This document shows positions 1 through 7,630 of a stretch of 64,000 nucleotides of DNA, in pieces (position 1 is the stretch's first letter; the number at the start of each line of letters is the position of its first letter). The DNA comes from Niastella sp. OAS944 (GTDB taxonomy: Bacteria > Bacteroidota > Bacteroidia > Chitinophagales > Chitinophagaceae): contig JANUBW010000006.1 of NCBI GenBank assembly GCA_024809215.1, forward strand, positions 124,936 to 188,935, given 5' to 3'. Below the pieces are notes generated by a model. The model ran no database searches. It saw nothing but the letters and a program-made list of their open reading frames with translations, and was not told the origin of the DNA. Made by a program: the position numbers and the translations under genes.

Positions 1-1470
1 AACTTCTTATTCTTTCATTTTCCCTTTTTAAAATTTGTTTTTAATAATGTTGATCATAAAAGTCTTAACGGCATTACCATTATAATTTGTTTTATTATTC
101 TAATGCTGGTTGCAAATTTCTTTGCCTATTTTCTGACGTTCTTTCTATTACGCTTTGTAGGTAAAATTATTTGGGTATTATTCTTTATTGTCAACGCAAT
201 TGCAGTTTACTTTATTAATACTTACGGTGTTATAATAGACGAAAGTATGGTCGGCAATGTGCTGAATACCAATTATGCTGAGTCGGCTGGTTTTTTTTCC
301 ATAAAATTACTATTGTATGTAATTCTGCTTGGCGTTATTCCTGGCATTATTATCATTAAAGCCAAAATAGTAAATGTAACATTCAGGCGGTTTTTAATCA
401 TTACTTTAGCTAGTTTATTATTTATGTTAATTGTATCATTTGCCAATTCCAAAAATTGGTTGTGGATTGATAAAAATTCAAAAACATTAGGCGGGCTTGC
501 AATGCCATGGAGTTACACTGTAAATCTTTCTCTTTTTTTTGTACATAAACACCAGGAAAATGAAAAAGAAATATTATTGCCAGATGCTACCATACGAGAT
601 AACCAGAAATCAGTTGTAGTCTTAGTGATAGGAGAGTCCGCCAGAAGTGAAAATTTTTCTTTATACGGGTACAGTAAAAATACAAATCCTCTTCTTTCAA
701 AAACCCCTGGTATATTTCATTTTAATGCTACCTCTTGCGCTACCTACACTACTGCAGGTGTAAAGTGTATTTTAGAACATAAAAATACCGGCGAGTTGTA
801 TGAAATTTTACCCAATTATTTATATAGAAATGGAGTAGAGGTTGTCTGGAGAACTACAAACTGGGGAGAACCACCCGTTCTTATAAAAAATTACCTCAAC
901 AAAGAAGCGCTGATGAAAAATTGTAAAGGCGATGGATGCGATTACGATGAAGTTCTTCTGAATAACCTGAAAGAGCAAATAGCAGCGAGTACAAAAACCA
1001 AGGTATTGATAGTATTGCACACAAGTATAAGTCATGGACCTGAGTATAGCAAGAAATATCCGCCTAAGTTCGAGACGTTTAGGCCTGTCTGTAATAGTGT
1101 TGAATTAGCGAAATGTTCTAATGCTGAACTGGTCAATGCTTATGACAATACGATTGGTTATACCGATTATATTTTATACAATGTAATTGAAGATTTAAAA
1201 CAATTAAAGGAATATAAAAGTGCAATGATTTTTGTTTCCGACCATGGCGAATCTTTAGGAGAAAAAAATCTATACATGCATGGCTTGCCTTTAAGTCTGG
1301 CGCCAAAAGAACAATATGACATTCCTTTTATAGTTTGGGCATCTGATAACAGTTTAAAACAACTGAAGACAAAAAATTCATTGTCACAAAACCATGTATT
1401 TCATAGTGTTTTAAATTTTTTGGGCATACAAAGTCCTGTTTATAATGAGGAATTGAACATTTTTAAATAG
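1..1470 (+). CDS. Phosphoethanolamine transferase (EptA/sulfatase superfamily), 5' end outside window
   Basis: Inner-membrane enzyme family that transfers phosphoethanolamine from phosphatidylethanolamine to lipid A or another surface glycan. The reading frame is open to base 1 with no stop, and the first in-frame ATG is at 103 inside a hydrophobic stretch, so the true start lies before the window. The visible part has several N-terminal membrane helices, then the periplasmic alkaline-phosphatase-like domain: the metal-site motif VLVIGESARSENFSLYGY, the nucleophile segment CATYTTAGVKC (the Thr four residues after the first Cys, codon 748-750, matches the phospho-acceptor Thr of EptA/MCR enzymes, and both Cys of the family disulfide are present), HGPEYSKKYPP, and VSDHGESLGE near the C-terminus. 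The family is clear; the acceptor substrate is not. EptA and close relatives such as EptB or EptC cannot be told apart here. Confidence 0.9.
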   Translation, partial: NFLFFHFPFLKFVFNNVDHKSLNGITIIICFIILMLVANFFAYFLTFFLLRFVGKIIWVLFFIVNAIAVYFINTYGVIIDESMVGNVLNTNYAESAGFFSIKLLLYVILLGVIPGIIIIKAKIVNVTFRRFLIITLASLLFMLIVSFANSKNWLWIDKNSKTLGGLAMPWSYTVNLSLFFVHKHQENEKEILLPDATIRDNQKSVVVLVIGESARSENFSLYGYSKNTNPLLSKTPGIFHFNATSCATYTTAGVKCILEHKNTGELYEILPNYLYRNGVEVVWRTTNWGEPPVLIKNYLNKEALMKNCKGDGCDYDEVLLNNLKEQIAASTKTKVLIVLHTSISHGPEYSKKYPPKFETFRPVCNSVELAKCSNAELVNAYDNTIGYTDYILYNVIEDLKQLKEYKSAMIFVSDHGESLGEKNLYMHGLPLSLAPKEQYDIPFIVWASDNSLKQLKTKNSLSQNHVFHSVLNFLGIQSPVYNEELNIFK

Positions 1471-1538
1471 CGGAAGACTATGAATTCCGGTTGACGTGGC
1501 AGACAGCTTCTTCCTTTGCTTTCTTATCGCCAACCGCA

Positions 1539-2360
1539 TTAAGGCTCTTCACATTCCCGTTTAACATTCGTAAACAATTTTTCAAATTCGTTCGCTGCGC
1601 TTCCGTCGTTTACTATATGAAATGTACTACTATTTGCACAGTTGCCCCATCCGAAAGTTATTAAATCGATCTTCGCATAAATTAACTTTTCAGGCGAATT
1701 GTATTTATCATAAAATCTTGCCATAAAGGCTTCGGGTGAACCGTTTTTTGCTTTTAATTCTTCAGCAAAACTTTTCCATGTTGCAAATAATATGCTTGTG
1801 TCTGTTGCGTTCAGGGCAGTAACAAACCGTTCACAGGATTTTGAATATCTGTTATTCAACAGTACTTCCGGGTTATCGAATGCCTGTATTTTCAGTTTAT
1901 CAAATTCGTACTCTTCATCCAGTTGTTGCAGCGTTTGCTTTTTTAGGGTGTTCCAAAAAGGAGCATCGACGATCTTCAACTTTTCAAGGAACGATTTCTT
2001 CTCTGTGTATTCCGCAGTGAGGGCCTTTAGGTTGAGCTTAGCTAAATCTGATGGCTTGTATACCGACGGGCGATTTTCAAGCAGCAGGCCTGCATAGACG
2101 GAATATAATTCATAGGTGTTTTTGATCAAATCGGGGGGATAGGTCTGGGGGTTATAGTTGCCCTTGTATTCACAGAGCTCATCATTCCAGGTAAAACTGG
2201 CAAGCGTGTTAGCAGGCGTATTGCTTTGCTTATTAATATTAATAATAGTATCAGCAGTATTAGCGGCGGTATCTTTTACGGTTGGGCTGGTGCAGAATTG
2301 AAGTAAACTTACAGTTACCACCAGGTAAATTTTCGATAACATAGAATTATTAAATTGCAT
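1539..2360 (-). CDS. Hypothetical lipoprotein
   Basis: A 273-residue protein of unknown function. It begins with a hydrophobic segment ending LLQFCTS (Cys23), an imperfect lipobox that could make it a lipoprotein; a second in-frame ATG at 2342 would give a shorter, more typical signal. The segment after the Cys is Thr/Asn/Ala rich (a tether-like linker), followed by a mostly helical, charged body with no domain I recognise. It converges with the phosphoethanolamine transferase gene, 68 bp away, with only a weak 5-bp inverted repeat between them. The coding frame is uninterrupted and its composition matches its neighbours, so it is probably a real gene. Confidence 0.7.
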   Translation of the reverse strand: MQFNNSMLSKIYLVVTVSLLQFCTSPTVKDTAANTADTIININKQSNTPANTLASFTWNDELCEYKGNYNPQTYPPDLIKNTYELYSVYAGLLLENRPSVYKPSDLAKLNLKALTAEYTEKKSFLEKLKIVDAPFWNTLKKQTLQQLDEEYEFDKLKIQAFDNPEVLLNNRYSKSCERFVTALNATDTSILFATWKSFAEELKAKNGSPEAFMARFYDKYNSPEKLIYAKIDLITFGWGNCANSSTFHIVNDGSAANEFEKLFTNVKRECEEP

Positions 2361-2478
2361 GCCTAATTAACTCTTTGGGCCCTTACTTATTGGCTGAAAA
2401 TGAAGATAAATTTTTACAAATTGAAAAGATATATAATTTTAATCGCGTTTGCCAGAAGCAGTAAAGCTCCCCGGTTCA

Positions 2479-3882
2479 TTAATTATTCTCGCCTGAATGG
2501 GGGATCTCCTTATCTACAACCGCCCCCGCATCATTTTGCTGCCGCATCCATTCCTTTAATTGTTCACTGTAGGTCCCAATCATTTTAGTGTAGGCTGCAT
2601 CACCTGCCAGGTTATGCATTTCATAAGGATCTTTTTGCAGATCATAGAATTCAATCGCCGGGCGGGTAGTGATCCTGGTAACTAATTGATTGGCTTCTGG
2701 TGATGTATTTCCCTTTTCGACCCACGTATTCCAGTAGCTGTTCTTATTATTAGGGTTCATCATAAACCGGTTGTAGTATTTGCTTTCAAACGACAGGTTC
2801 ATGATCAACTTATACCTGGTATCCCTGATCGATCGAATGGCATACGCAGTGCCTTCGGGTATATTGTTATGAATACCGAATGCATATTTCCTGTTCTCTT
2901 TTTGTTTGCCAAGTATTACGGGTAAAAAGTTTTTTCCATCTAAATTATCGGGAGCCTTGCCGCCGGCAATAGCACATAAGGTAGGCGTAATATCTTCATA
3001 TTGCACAATGGCATCCGATTCTGTGCCCGGCTTTACTACACCCGGCCAGCGAATGATCATGGAGCTTTTTTGTCCGTAATCCCATAAGTTCCACTTGCCA
3101 CCGGGGAACTGGGGGCCTTGTTCTCCCAGGAAAATGAAAATGGTATTTTTCTCCTGCCCGGTTTCTTTCAATAACTGCATAATATCGCCTACCTGGTTAT
3201 CGAGCCTTCTTACTTCGGCCAGGAATTTACAATACTGGGTGCGTATTTCTTTTGTATCTACCCAGTGCGGTGGTAGTTGTAGTTTGTCGGCATTAAATTC
3301 CGAAGGGTCGCCCATGGTCCAGGGCATATGTGGATCAATGCTCATAATGAAGAGGCAAAACGGATCGTTTGCCTGGGTGGTTATGAACGAACGAATATCA
3401 TCCAACGAATAGTCATCGGTGGGCGCTACGCAATTAGGTTCAAAACCTTTTATAAATGTAAACGGAAATACAGAGGCCGGTTTGGTGCTGTGGTCTTTAC
3501 CGGTAAGAGCCACTTTATACCCCTGAGCACCTAAATAATGACAAACACTTTTTACGCTGTCGTATACCCTCTTATGATTTTGGTAAGAGCCATGCCGCAT
3601 TGGGTAAAGTCCAGTGAACAACGAAGCCCTGGTGGGCACACACATGGCTTCGGAGGCTATCATCTGGTTAAACTTCAGTCCTTCGCCTGCCAGTTTATCA
3701 ATATTGGTTGTTTTTATATTCTTCCCGCCATAACAGCTCAGCTGACGCGAATCGAGGTCGTCGGCCATAATGATCACCACGTTTGGCCGTGATGCTTTTT
3801 TAATCTCTGTTGAATCGCTGGCTATAGCGGTACTAATGGTTAGCGCTAACTGCATCAGCAGTATACCATATTTTTTATTCAT
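2479..3882 (-). CDS. Type I sulfatase (arylsulfatase family), exported
   Basis: Formylglycine-dependent sulfatase that would hydrolyse sulfate esters on a glycan or small molecule in the periplasm. I chose the ATG at 3882, preceded by AGGTAAT, because it gives a signal peptide (MNKKYGILLMQLALTISTAIA); the frame extends upstream only to a TTG codon. Visible marks: metal-binding ADDLDSRQLSCYGG (Asp41, Asp42), the Cys-type maturation motif CVPTRASLFTG with Cys81 as the residue converted to formylglycine, TGKDHS, and DPHMPW. Length 467 residues is usual. Cys-type sulfatases need a maturase (anSME or FGE); none is visible in this window. The SusC/SusD pair is nearby but separated by plus-strand genes, so co-function with it is only possible. 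The substrate is not predictable. Confidence 0.9.
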   Translation of the reverse strand: MNKKYGILLMQLALTISTAIASDSTEIKKASRPNVVIIMADDLDSRQLSCYGGKNIKTTNIDKLAGEGLKFNQMIASEAMCVPTRASLFTGLYPMRHGSYQNHKRVYDSVKSVCHYLGAQGYKVALTGKDHSTKPASVFPFTFIKGFEPNCVAPTDDYSLDDIRSFITTQANDPFCLFIMSIDPHMPWTMGDPSEFNADKLQLPPHWVDTKEIRTQYCKFLAEVRRLDNQVGDIMQLLKETGQEKNTIFIFLGEQGPQFPGGKWNLWDYGQKSSMIIRWPGVVKPGTESDAIVQYEDITPTLCAIAGGKAPDNLDGKNFLPVILGKQKENRKYAFGIHNNIPEGTAYAIRSIRDTRYKLIMNLSFESKYYNRFMMNPNNKNSYWNTWVEKGNTSPEANQLVTRITTRPAIEFYDLQKDPYEMHNLAGDAAYTKMIGTYSEQLKEWMRQQNDAGAVVDKEIPHSGENN

Positions 3883-3942
3883 ATTACCTGGCTTCAATCT
3901 GTTAAGAACACAATATCGTACCATAAGGGGTACTATAAGTAC

Positions 3943-3982
3943 CAGTTTTGTAGCTTTTTGTGTCAATTTTGTAGACTTTTCG
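3943..3982. repeat. Imperfect direct repeat with 21-bp period in divergent promoter region
   Basis: CAGTTTTGTAGCTTTTTG (3943-3960) and CAATTTTGTAGACTTTTCG (3964-3982) are near copies offset by 21 bp, two helical turns. They lie between the divergently transcribed sulfatase and diheme cytochrome genes. A short GGTAC/GTACC inverted repeat sits next to them at about 3929-3943. The arrangement resembles a tandem operator; no regulator is identified. Confidence 0.4.
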
Positions 3983-4085
3983 GGTTAGCTAACGCCGTTC
4001 TTTGAAATAGTTGAGCGCCCGTGTCGGTTTTCTTCTATTTTCGGCCTTCCGGCGCTTATAATTTTGGGTCATAATTAGTTTTATT

Positions 4086-5069
4086 ATGAACCGGATTATG
4101 ATCGTTGCCAGTTTACTTGTTACCGCTGTTATTGCGGCGGGGTATTTGCCTGGTCGTTCAGCATATGGCGGCAGCACAGCCCGGTATACGGGCATGTTGC
4201 TGCCGCTTATTTCAGATTATAATATTTTCTCAGGCAACCCGGCTGCGCTTATCCCCGCCAACGGGTTTCAGTTGTACGAACTGGCTACAGGCCTGTTTAC
4301 CGATTACGCCGAAAAACAACGGCTGATAAAACTGCCTGTGGGTAAAACCATTGTTGCGGTAAACGACGGACTGCCGCAATTTCCCGATAGCACCATCCTG
4401 GTGAAAACATTTTATTATTTCAACGATAAACGCGATCCATTAAAGGGCAAACGCCTTATTGAAACCAGGCTGCTTATAAAGTTAAATGGACAATGGCTTG
4501 CTGGTACATATGTTTGGAACAATGAGCAAACCGATGCTATGCTCGAAAGCAAAGGTGCCAATGTACTCGTTAGTTGGATAGATGATAAGGCAAACCTCCA
4601 AACTATTTCTTATCGCATACCATCACCAAAGGATTGTGCATCCTGTCACAATAGTAATAATTTGTTGATGCCGGTAGGTATTAAGATCAGGAATCTGAAT
4701 AGGGAAGTGGTGCGGAATAATGTTCGCATAGATCAATTGCAGCATTTACAAAACACCGGTGTACTAACTGCCGTTGATGCCGGCCGTTTCTCCCAATTGC
4801 CCAACTGGCAAAATGAAACATATAGTGTAACCGAAAGAGTGCGGGCCTACCTCGATGTAAACTGTGCGCATTGCCATAGCGACAAAGGTTCCTGCGCAGT
4901 TTCTTTTCTTCGCTTTGGTTATGAAGTATCACTCGCCGATACCCGCATTGAAAAAAGAAAAGACCGTATTGTGAACATGATGGAAAAAGGCCGGATGCCA
5001 CGCATTGGCACTACCATCGTAGATGCAGAAGCGATCGCTTTAATTAAAAAATATTTACAACAACAATAA
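4086..5069 (+). CDS. Diheme c-type cytochrome, SO2930/HNE_0200 family
   Basis: Exported electron-carrier-like protein with two covalent heme sites: CASCH at residues 184-188 and CAHCH at 260-264. The N-terminus has a hydrophobic signal sequence. The segment LSDYNIF, then LATGLFTDYAEKQRLIKLP, is characteristic of the SO2930/HNE_0200 family (317-327 residues), so both length and layout fit. Members of that family are commonly encoded next to a parallel beta-helix protein; no such partner is visible here. It is followed 11 bp later by a DUF1772-type membrane protein and probably forms a two-gene operon with it. Redox partner and physiological role are unknown. Confidence 0.85.
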   Translation: MNRIMIVASLLVTAVIAAGYLPGRSAYGGSTARYTGMLLPLISDYNIFSGNPAALIPANGFQLYELATGLFTDYAEKQRLIKLPVGKTIVAVNDGLPQFPDSTILVKTFYYFNDKRDPLKGKRLIETRLLIKLNGQWLAGTYVWNNEQTDAMLESKGANVLVSWIDDKANLQTISYRIPSPKDCASCHNSNNLLMPVGIKIRNLNREVVRNNVRIDQLQHLQNTGVLTAVDAGRFSQLPNWQNETYSVTERVRAYLDVNCAHCHSDKGSCAVSFLRFGYEVSLADTRIEKRKDRIVNMMEKGRMPRIGTTIVDAEAIALIKKYLQQQ

Positions 5070-5080
5070 AACCCGCTCCC

Positions 5081-5590
5081 ATGACATTTGCAAACATCAC
5101 ATTACTGATCACCGCTTTAACAACAGCGCTTATTGCCGGACTCTTTTATTCTTATTCCTGTTCGGTTAACCCTGGCCTTGGTAAATTGCCCGATGCCGGT
5201 TACCTGGCCGCCATGCAATCGATCAACCGCGAAATTTTGAACCCCTTATTCTTTATGAGCTTTATAGGCACTTTGATCTTATTGCCTGTAAGCGCCTGGG
5301 TGCAATACAGCAATCCTGCGCACACAAGGTTTTATCTTTTGCTGGCAGCGACCGTCATCTATGCACTTGGTACTTTTGGTGTTACCATTATGGGCAATGT
5401 TCCACTTAATAATGCACTCGATGGTTTTCAATTACAATCGGCTTCGCCAGAAACATTGCAGCAATACCGCCAGTCGTTTGAAAAGCCATGGAATCGTTTA
5501 CACAGCATTCGCACCATGGCCAATGCTATTACACTCATACTTGTTTTATTAGCATGTATAGCAAAAACAGACACCCTTAAACCAGAATAG
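5081..5590 (+). CDS. DUF1772 (anthrone oxygenase-like) membrane protein
   Basis: A 169-residue integral membrane protein with four hydrophobic segments. The pattern (helix 1 with a small-residue-rich GLFYSYSCSVNPGL turn, then MQSINREILNPLFF, and a late VPLNNAL loop) is that of DUF1772 proteins, some of which are related to anthrone oxygenases. No enzymatic role is established for most members. It starts 11 bp after the diheme cytochrome gene, suggesting cotranscription, and its 3' end lies inside a strong bidirectional hairpin facing the susD-like gene. Confidence 0.75.
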   Translation: MTFANITLLITALTTALIAGLFYSYSCSVNPGLGKLPDAGYLAAMQSINREILNPLFFMSFIGTLILLPVSAWVQYSNPAHTRFYLLLAATVIYALGTFGVTIMGNVPLNNALDGFQLQSASPETLQQYRQSFEKPWNRLHSIRTMANAITLILVLLACIAKTDTLKPE

Positions 5591-5618
5591 TAAGTTCTGG
5601 CCCAAGGGTGCCTGTTTT
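5563..5618. terminator. Bidirectional rho-independent-type terminator
   Basis: Arms AAAACAGACACCCTT (5563-5577) and AAGGGTGCCTGTTTT (5604-5618) pair with one mismatch, and inner arms CCAGAA/TTCTGG (5582-5587, 5595-5600) extend the stem. A-rich and T-rich flanks on the two sides suit termination of both convergent transcripts (DUF1772 gene and susD). It overlaps the DUF1772 stop codon. Confidence 0.8.
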
Positions 5619-5621
5619 CAC

Positions 5622-5658
5622 TTCTTAATTTCTCATTTCTAATTTTTCATTTCTCATT
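5622..5658. repeat. Degenerate TTTCTCATTTC tandem repeat
   Basis: About four imperfect units of the type TTTCTCATTTCTAATTTTTC fill the gap between the terminator and the susD stop codon. One of many short-period intergenic repeat tracts in this window. Confidence 0.6.
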
Positions 5659-7533
5659 TCACCATCCCGGCGCCTGTTGTAAAGCCGGGTCTTTTAAAAG
5701 TTCGTCCTGCATAATAGGAAAGAAATAATGCGTTGGCGCTACAAACACCCAGGCAGCAACATAAAACCGTTGCATGCTGTATGTTTTTCCCCCGATAACA
5801 ATTTTTCCATTGGGGTCTTCTATAGGTTTCATGCCATTTACCATACGCTGACATTTGGGATAGGGCCAGAATTTTTGCGAGCGTGTATCGTTATCGTTAC
5901 CCGCTGCCTGCCAGGCTTGTTCGCGTGCCATTTGAGTGGTGCTGCTGGGTTCAAGGTATAACCGTGCTGTGTACCAGCGTTTGTTCTCATAGAAAAATTC
6001 TACCCGGCGTTCGCGTTGAATATATTCATTCGTTTTGTCTTTATCGCCTTTTACCGATGGCGGTACCGGCGCCATAAACGACCGCTGTCTTATTGTGTTC
6101 AGCATAGTGAAGATCTCATCGGACGAACCACCGGTTTCGTTCAATGCTTCTGCATATATAAGCATGATCTCGGGTAAGCGAATAAGCGGGTAATGTATTT
6201 GAAATGAAACACCATTACCCGGGCGGTAATCTTCGCGATAGAACTTACGCAGAAAATAACCGGTTGTGGTTGAGTTGGTGGCGCCTATTTTATCGGCTCC
6301 GGTGAATGTGTTCCTCACTACGTTACGAAAAGTAGAGCCATGATAAATAACGTCGCGGTAAAAACGGGGATCGCGTTTTACGCTTTCATAGGGGTTGGCA
6401 TCATTATATCCATCGGCCACTGCCCGCGCATCATATACGGGATAGCCGTAGCCGTCTGGCGCAATGTATTCATATTCGTCTACCTGTTCCTGCACCGGTT
6501 GTTGCCTTGAACCGCCGCCTTCAGATGGCGGATAGTTATCGCCCTGCCATGCTTCCCATTTATCGTTCATGTTCATGAAAATGCCTTCGGTTTTAAATGA
6601 ATTAAAATCGTAAAAGAGCTGGTATAACCGCGAGTACACTTTGTTGTTACTACCCGAAACAAAATCGCTGGGGCCATAACCGGTATACAAACTATACCTT
6701 GGCGAACCGTTTTCCGATTTAAGGTTCAGTACAGCTTTGGCGGCATCGCGGGCAGCTTCCCAACGTTTGTTATCGCGGCTGGCATAACTGGCTTTTCCTA
6801 TGCGGGTATCATTGGGTAACACACCGCCATTATAGAGTGGGGTGGCGGCCATCCAACGAACGATGGCTTTTAATGCCAGCGCAGTTCCTTTTTCGGTGCG
6901 GGCAAATTGCGGGTCGGTTTGGTTAACAGGCAACAGCGCAATGGCGCTGTCGCAATCGGCGCTTATCTTATCTGCTATAGTATGAAATGTTTCCTGTTTT
7001 ATGCCCAGGTCGCCATTGGGGTCTATAAGGAAATCGATGTATGGGATTTCGCCATACAAACGGGCTGCCAGGTAATGATAATAGGCGCGCATAAAAAATG
7101 TTTCGCCCATACGAATGTCCAGGTCGCCCTTGTTGAGCGGGTTATCGGGTGTGCTGTATTTCCTTACGCCCGAAATGATCATGTTGGCAATGCGGATGGT
7201 TGAATAAATATCGGCCCATTTGTATCCTGTACCTGGTTGGTCGTTGGCGTTCCAGCCGCCGGTATTGAAAGTGCGTGATTGTCCGTTCTCTACTGTCGAT
7301 CCCCGGCATTCATCGGTAATAGCGCTTATTGAAAAGTGTTGAATGAATGCCAGACCGCGTGCGCGGGAGTGCAGATCGCTGTACAGATCGGTTACCATTT
7401 TGTTCACTTTTTCATAATCGCCAAATACCTGCGCCTCGGTCATTTGATCATCGGGTTTGCGATCGAGAAAGTCTTTCTTGCATGACGTTGCAAGGATGAA
7501 GATGATGCTATATATAAAGATTGATTTTTTCAT
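5659..7533 (-). CDS. SusD/RagB family nutrient-binding outer-membrane lipoprotein
   Basis: Surface lipoprotein that forms the lid of a SusC-type transporter and helps capture the ligand. It starts MKKSIFIYSIIFILATSCKK, with lipobox Cys18 followed by the typical DFLDRKP. A SusD-like N-terminal TPR-rich region and a C-terminal RagB/SusD segment (LPEIMLIYAEALNETGG, NTIRQRSFM, RERRVEFFYENKRWYTARL) are clear; the last is the hallmark of the family. Length 624 is on the long side of the usual 500-620. It lies 97 bp downstream of the susC-like gene on the same strand, with a repeat-made hairpin between them. The ligand is unknown. Confidence 0.95.
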   Translation of the reverse strand: MKKSIFIYSIIFILATSCKKDFLDRKPDDQMTEAQVFGDYEKVNKMVTDLYSDLHSRARGLAFIQHFSISAITDECRGSTVENGQSRTFNTGGWNANDQPGTGYKWADIYSTIRIANMIISGVRKYSTPDNPLNKGDLDIRMGETFFMRAYYHYLAARLYGEIPYIDFLIDPNGDLGIKQETFHTIADKISADCDSAIALLPVNQTDPQFARTEKGTALALKAIVRWMAATPLYNGGVLPNDTRIGKASYASRDNKRWEAARDAAKAVLNLKSENGSPRYSLYTGYGPSDFVSGSNNKVYSRLYQLFYDFNSFKTEGIFMNMNDKWEAWQGDNYPPSEGGGSRQQPVQEQVDEYEYIAPDGYGYPVYDARAVADGYNDANPYESVKRDPRFYRDVIYHGSTFRNVVRNTFTGADKIGATNSTTTGYFLRKFYREDYRPGNGVSFQIHYPLIRLPEIMLIYAEALNETGGSSDEIFTMLNTIRQRSFMAPVPPSVKGDKDKTNEYIQRERRVEFFYENKRWYTARLYLEPSSTTQMAREQAWQAAGNDNDTRSQKFWPYPKCQRMVNGMKPIEDPNGKIVIGGKTYSMQRFYVAAWVFVAPTHYFFPIMQDELLKDPALQQAPGW

Positions 7534-7560
7534 AAAAGAAAATTTACGAATTGAAAAGCT

Positions 7561-7624
7561 GTTGCAAGTTTCAGGTTGCAGGTTTCAGGGTTTTCCCTGT
7601 AACATGAAACCTGTAACCTGTAAC
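7561..7624. repeat. Inverted array of GGTTTCA/TGTAACC units between susC and susD
   Basis: One arm has GGTTGCAGGTTTCAGGG, then TTTT, then CCCTGTAACATGAAACC and two CTGTAACC units. The arms are partial reverse complements with a 7-base insertion in one of them. The structure begins 6 bp after the susC-like stop codon and ends 27 bp before the susD start, so a transcript of the pair would carry a hairpin here. Related units recur inside the nuo operon (24701-24767, 29045-29167, 33703-33751). Confidence 0.65.
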
Positions 7625-7630
7625 CGTCTT

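Noticed and set aside
2465..2478. 14-mer AGCTCCCCGGTTCA, found reversed at 41799-41812, as a shared repeat
   Set aside because: About a dozen 14-base coincidences are expected by chance in 64 kb on both strands, and the match does not extend.
3883..3966. Upstream TTG start for the sulfatase
   Set aside because: The extension would place extra residues before a good signal peptide, and the ATG at 3882 has a plausible ribosome-binding sequence.
3989..4195. Minus-strand reading frame ending in a very basic tail, opposite the start of the diheme cytochrome gene
   Set aside because: Overlaps a confidently identified gene, has no recognisable family, and its basic tail follows from the local composition; not enough to call a gene.
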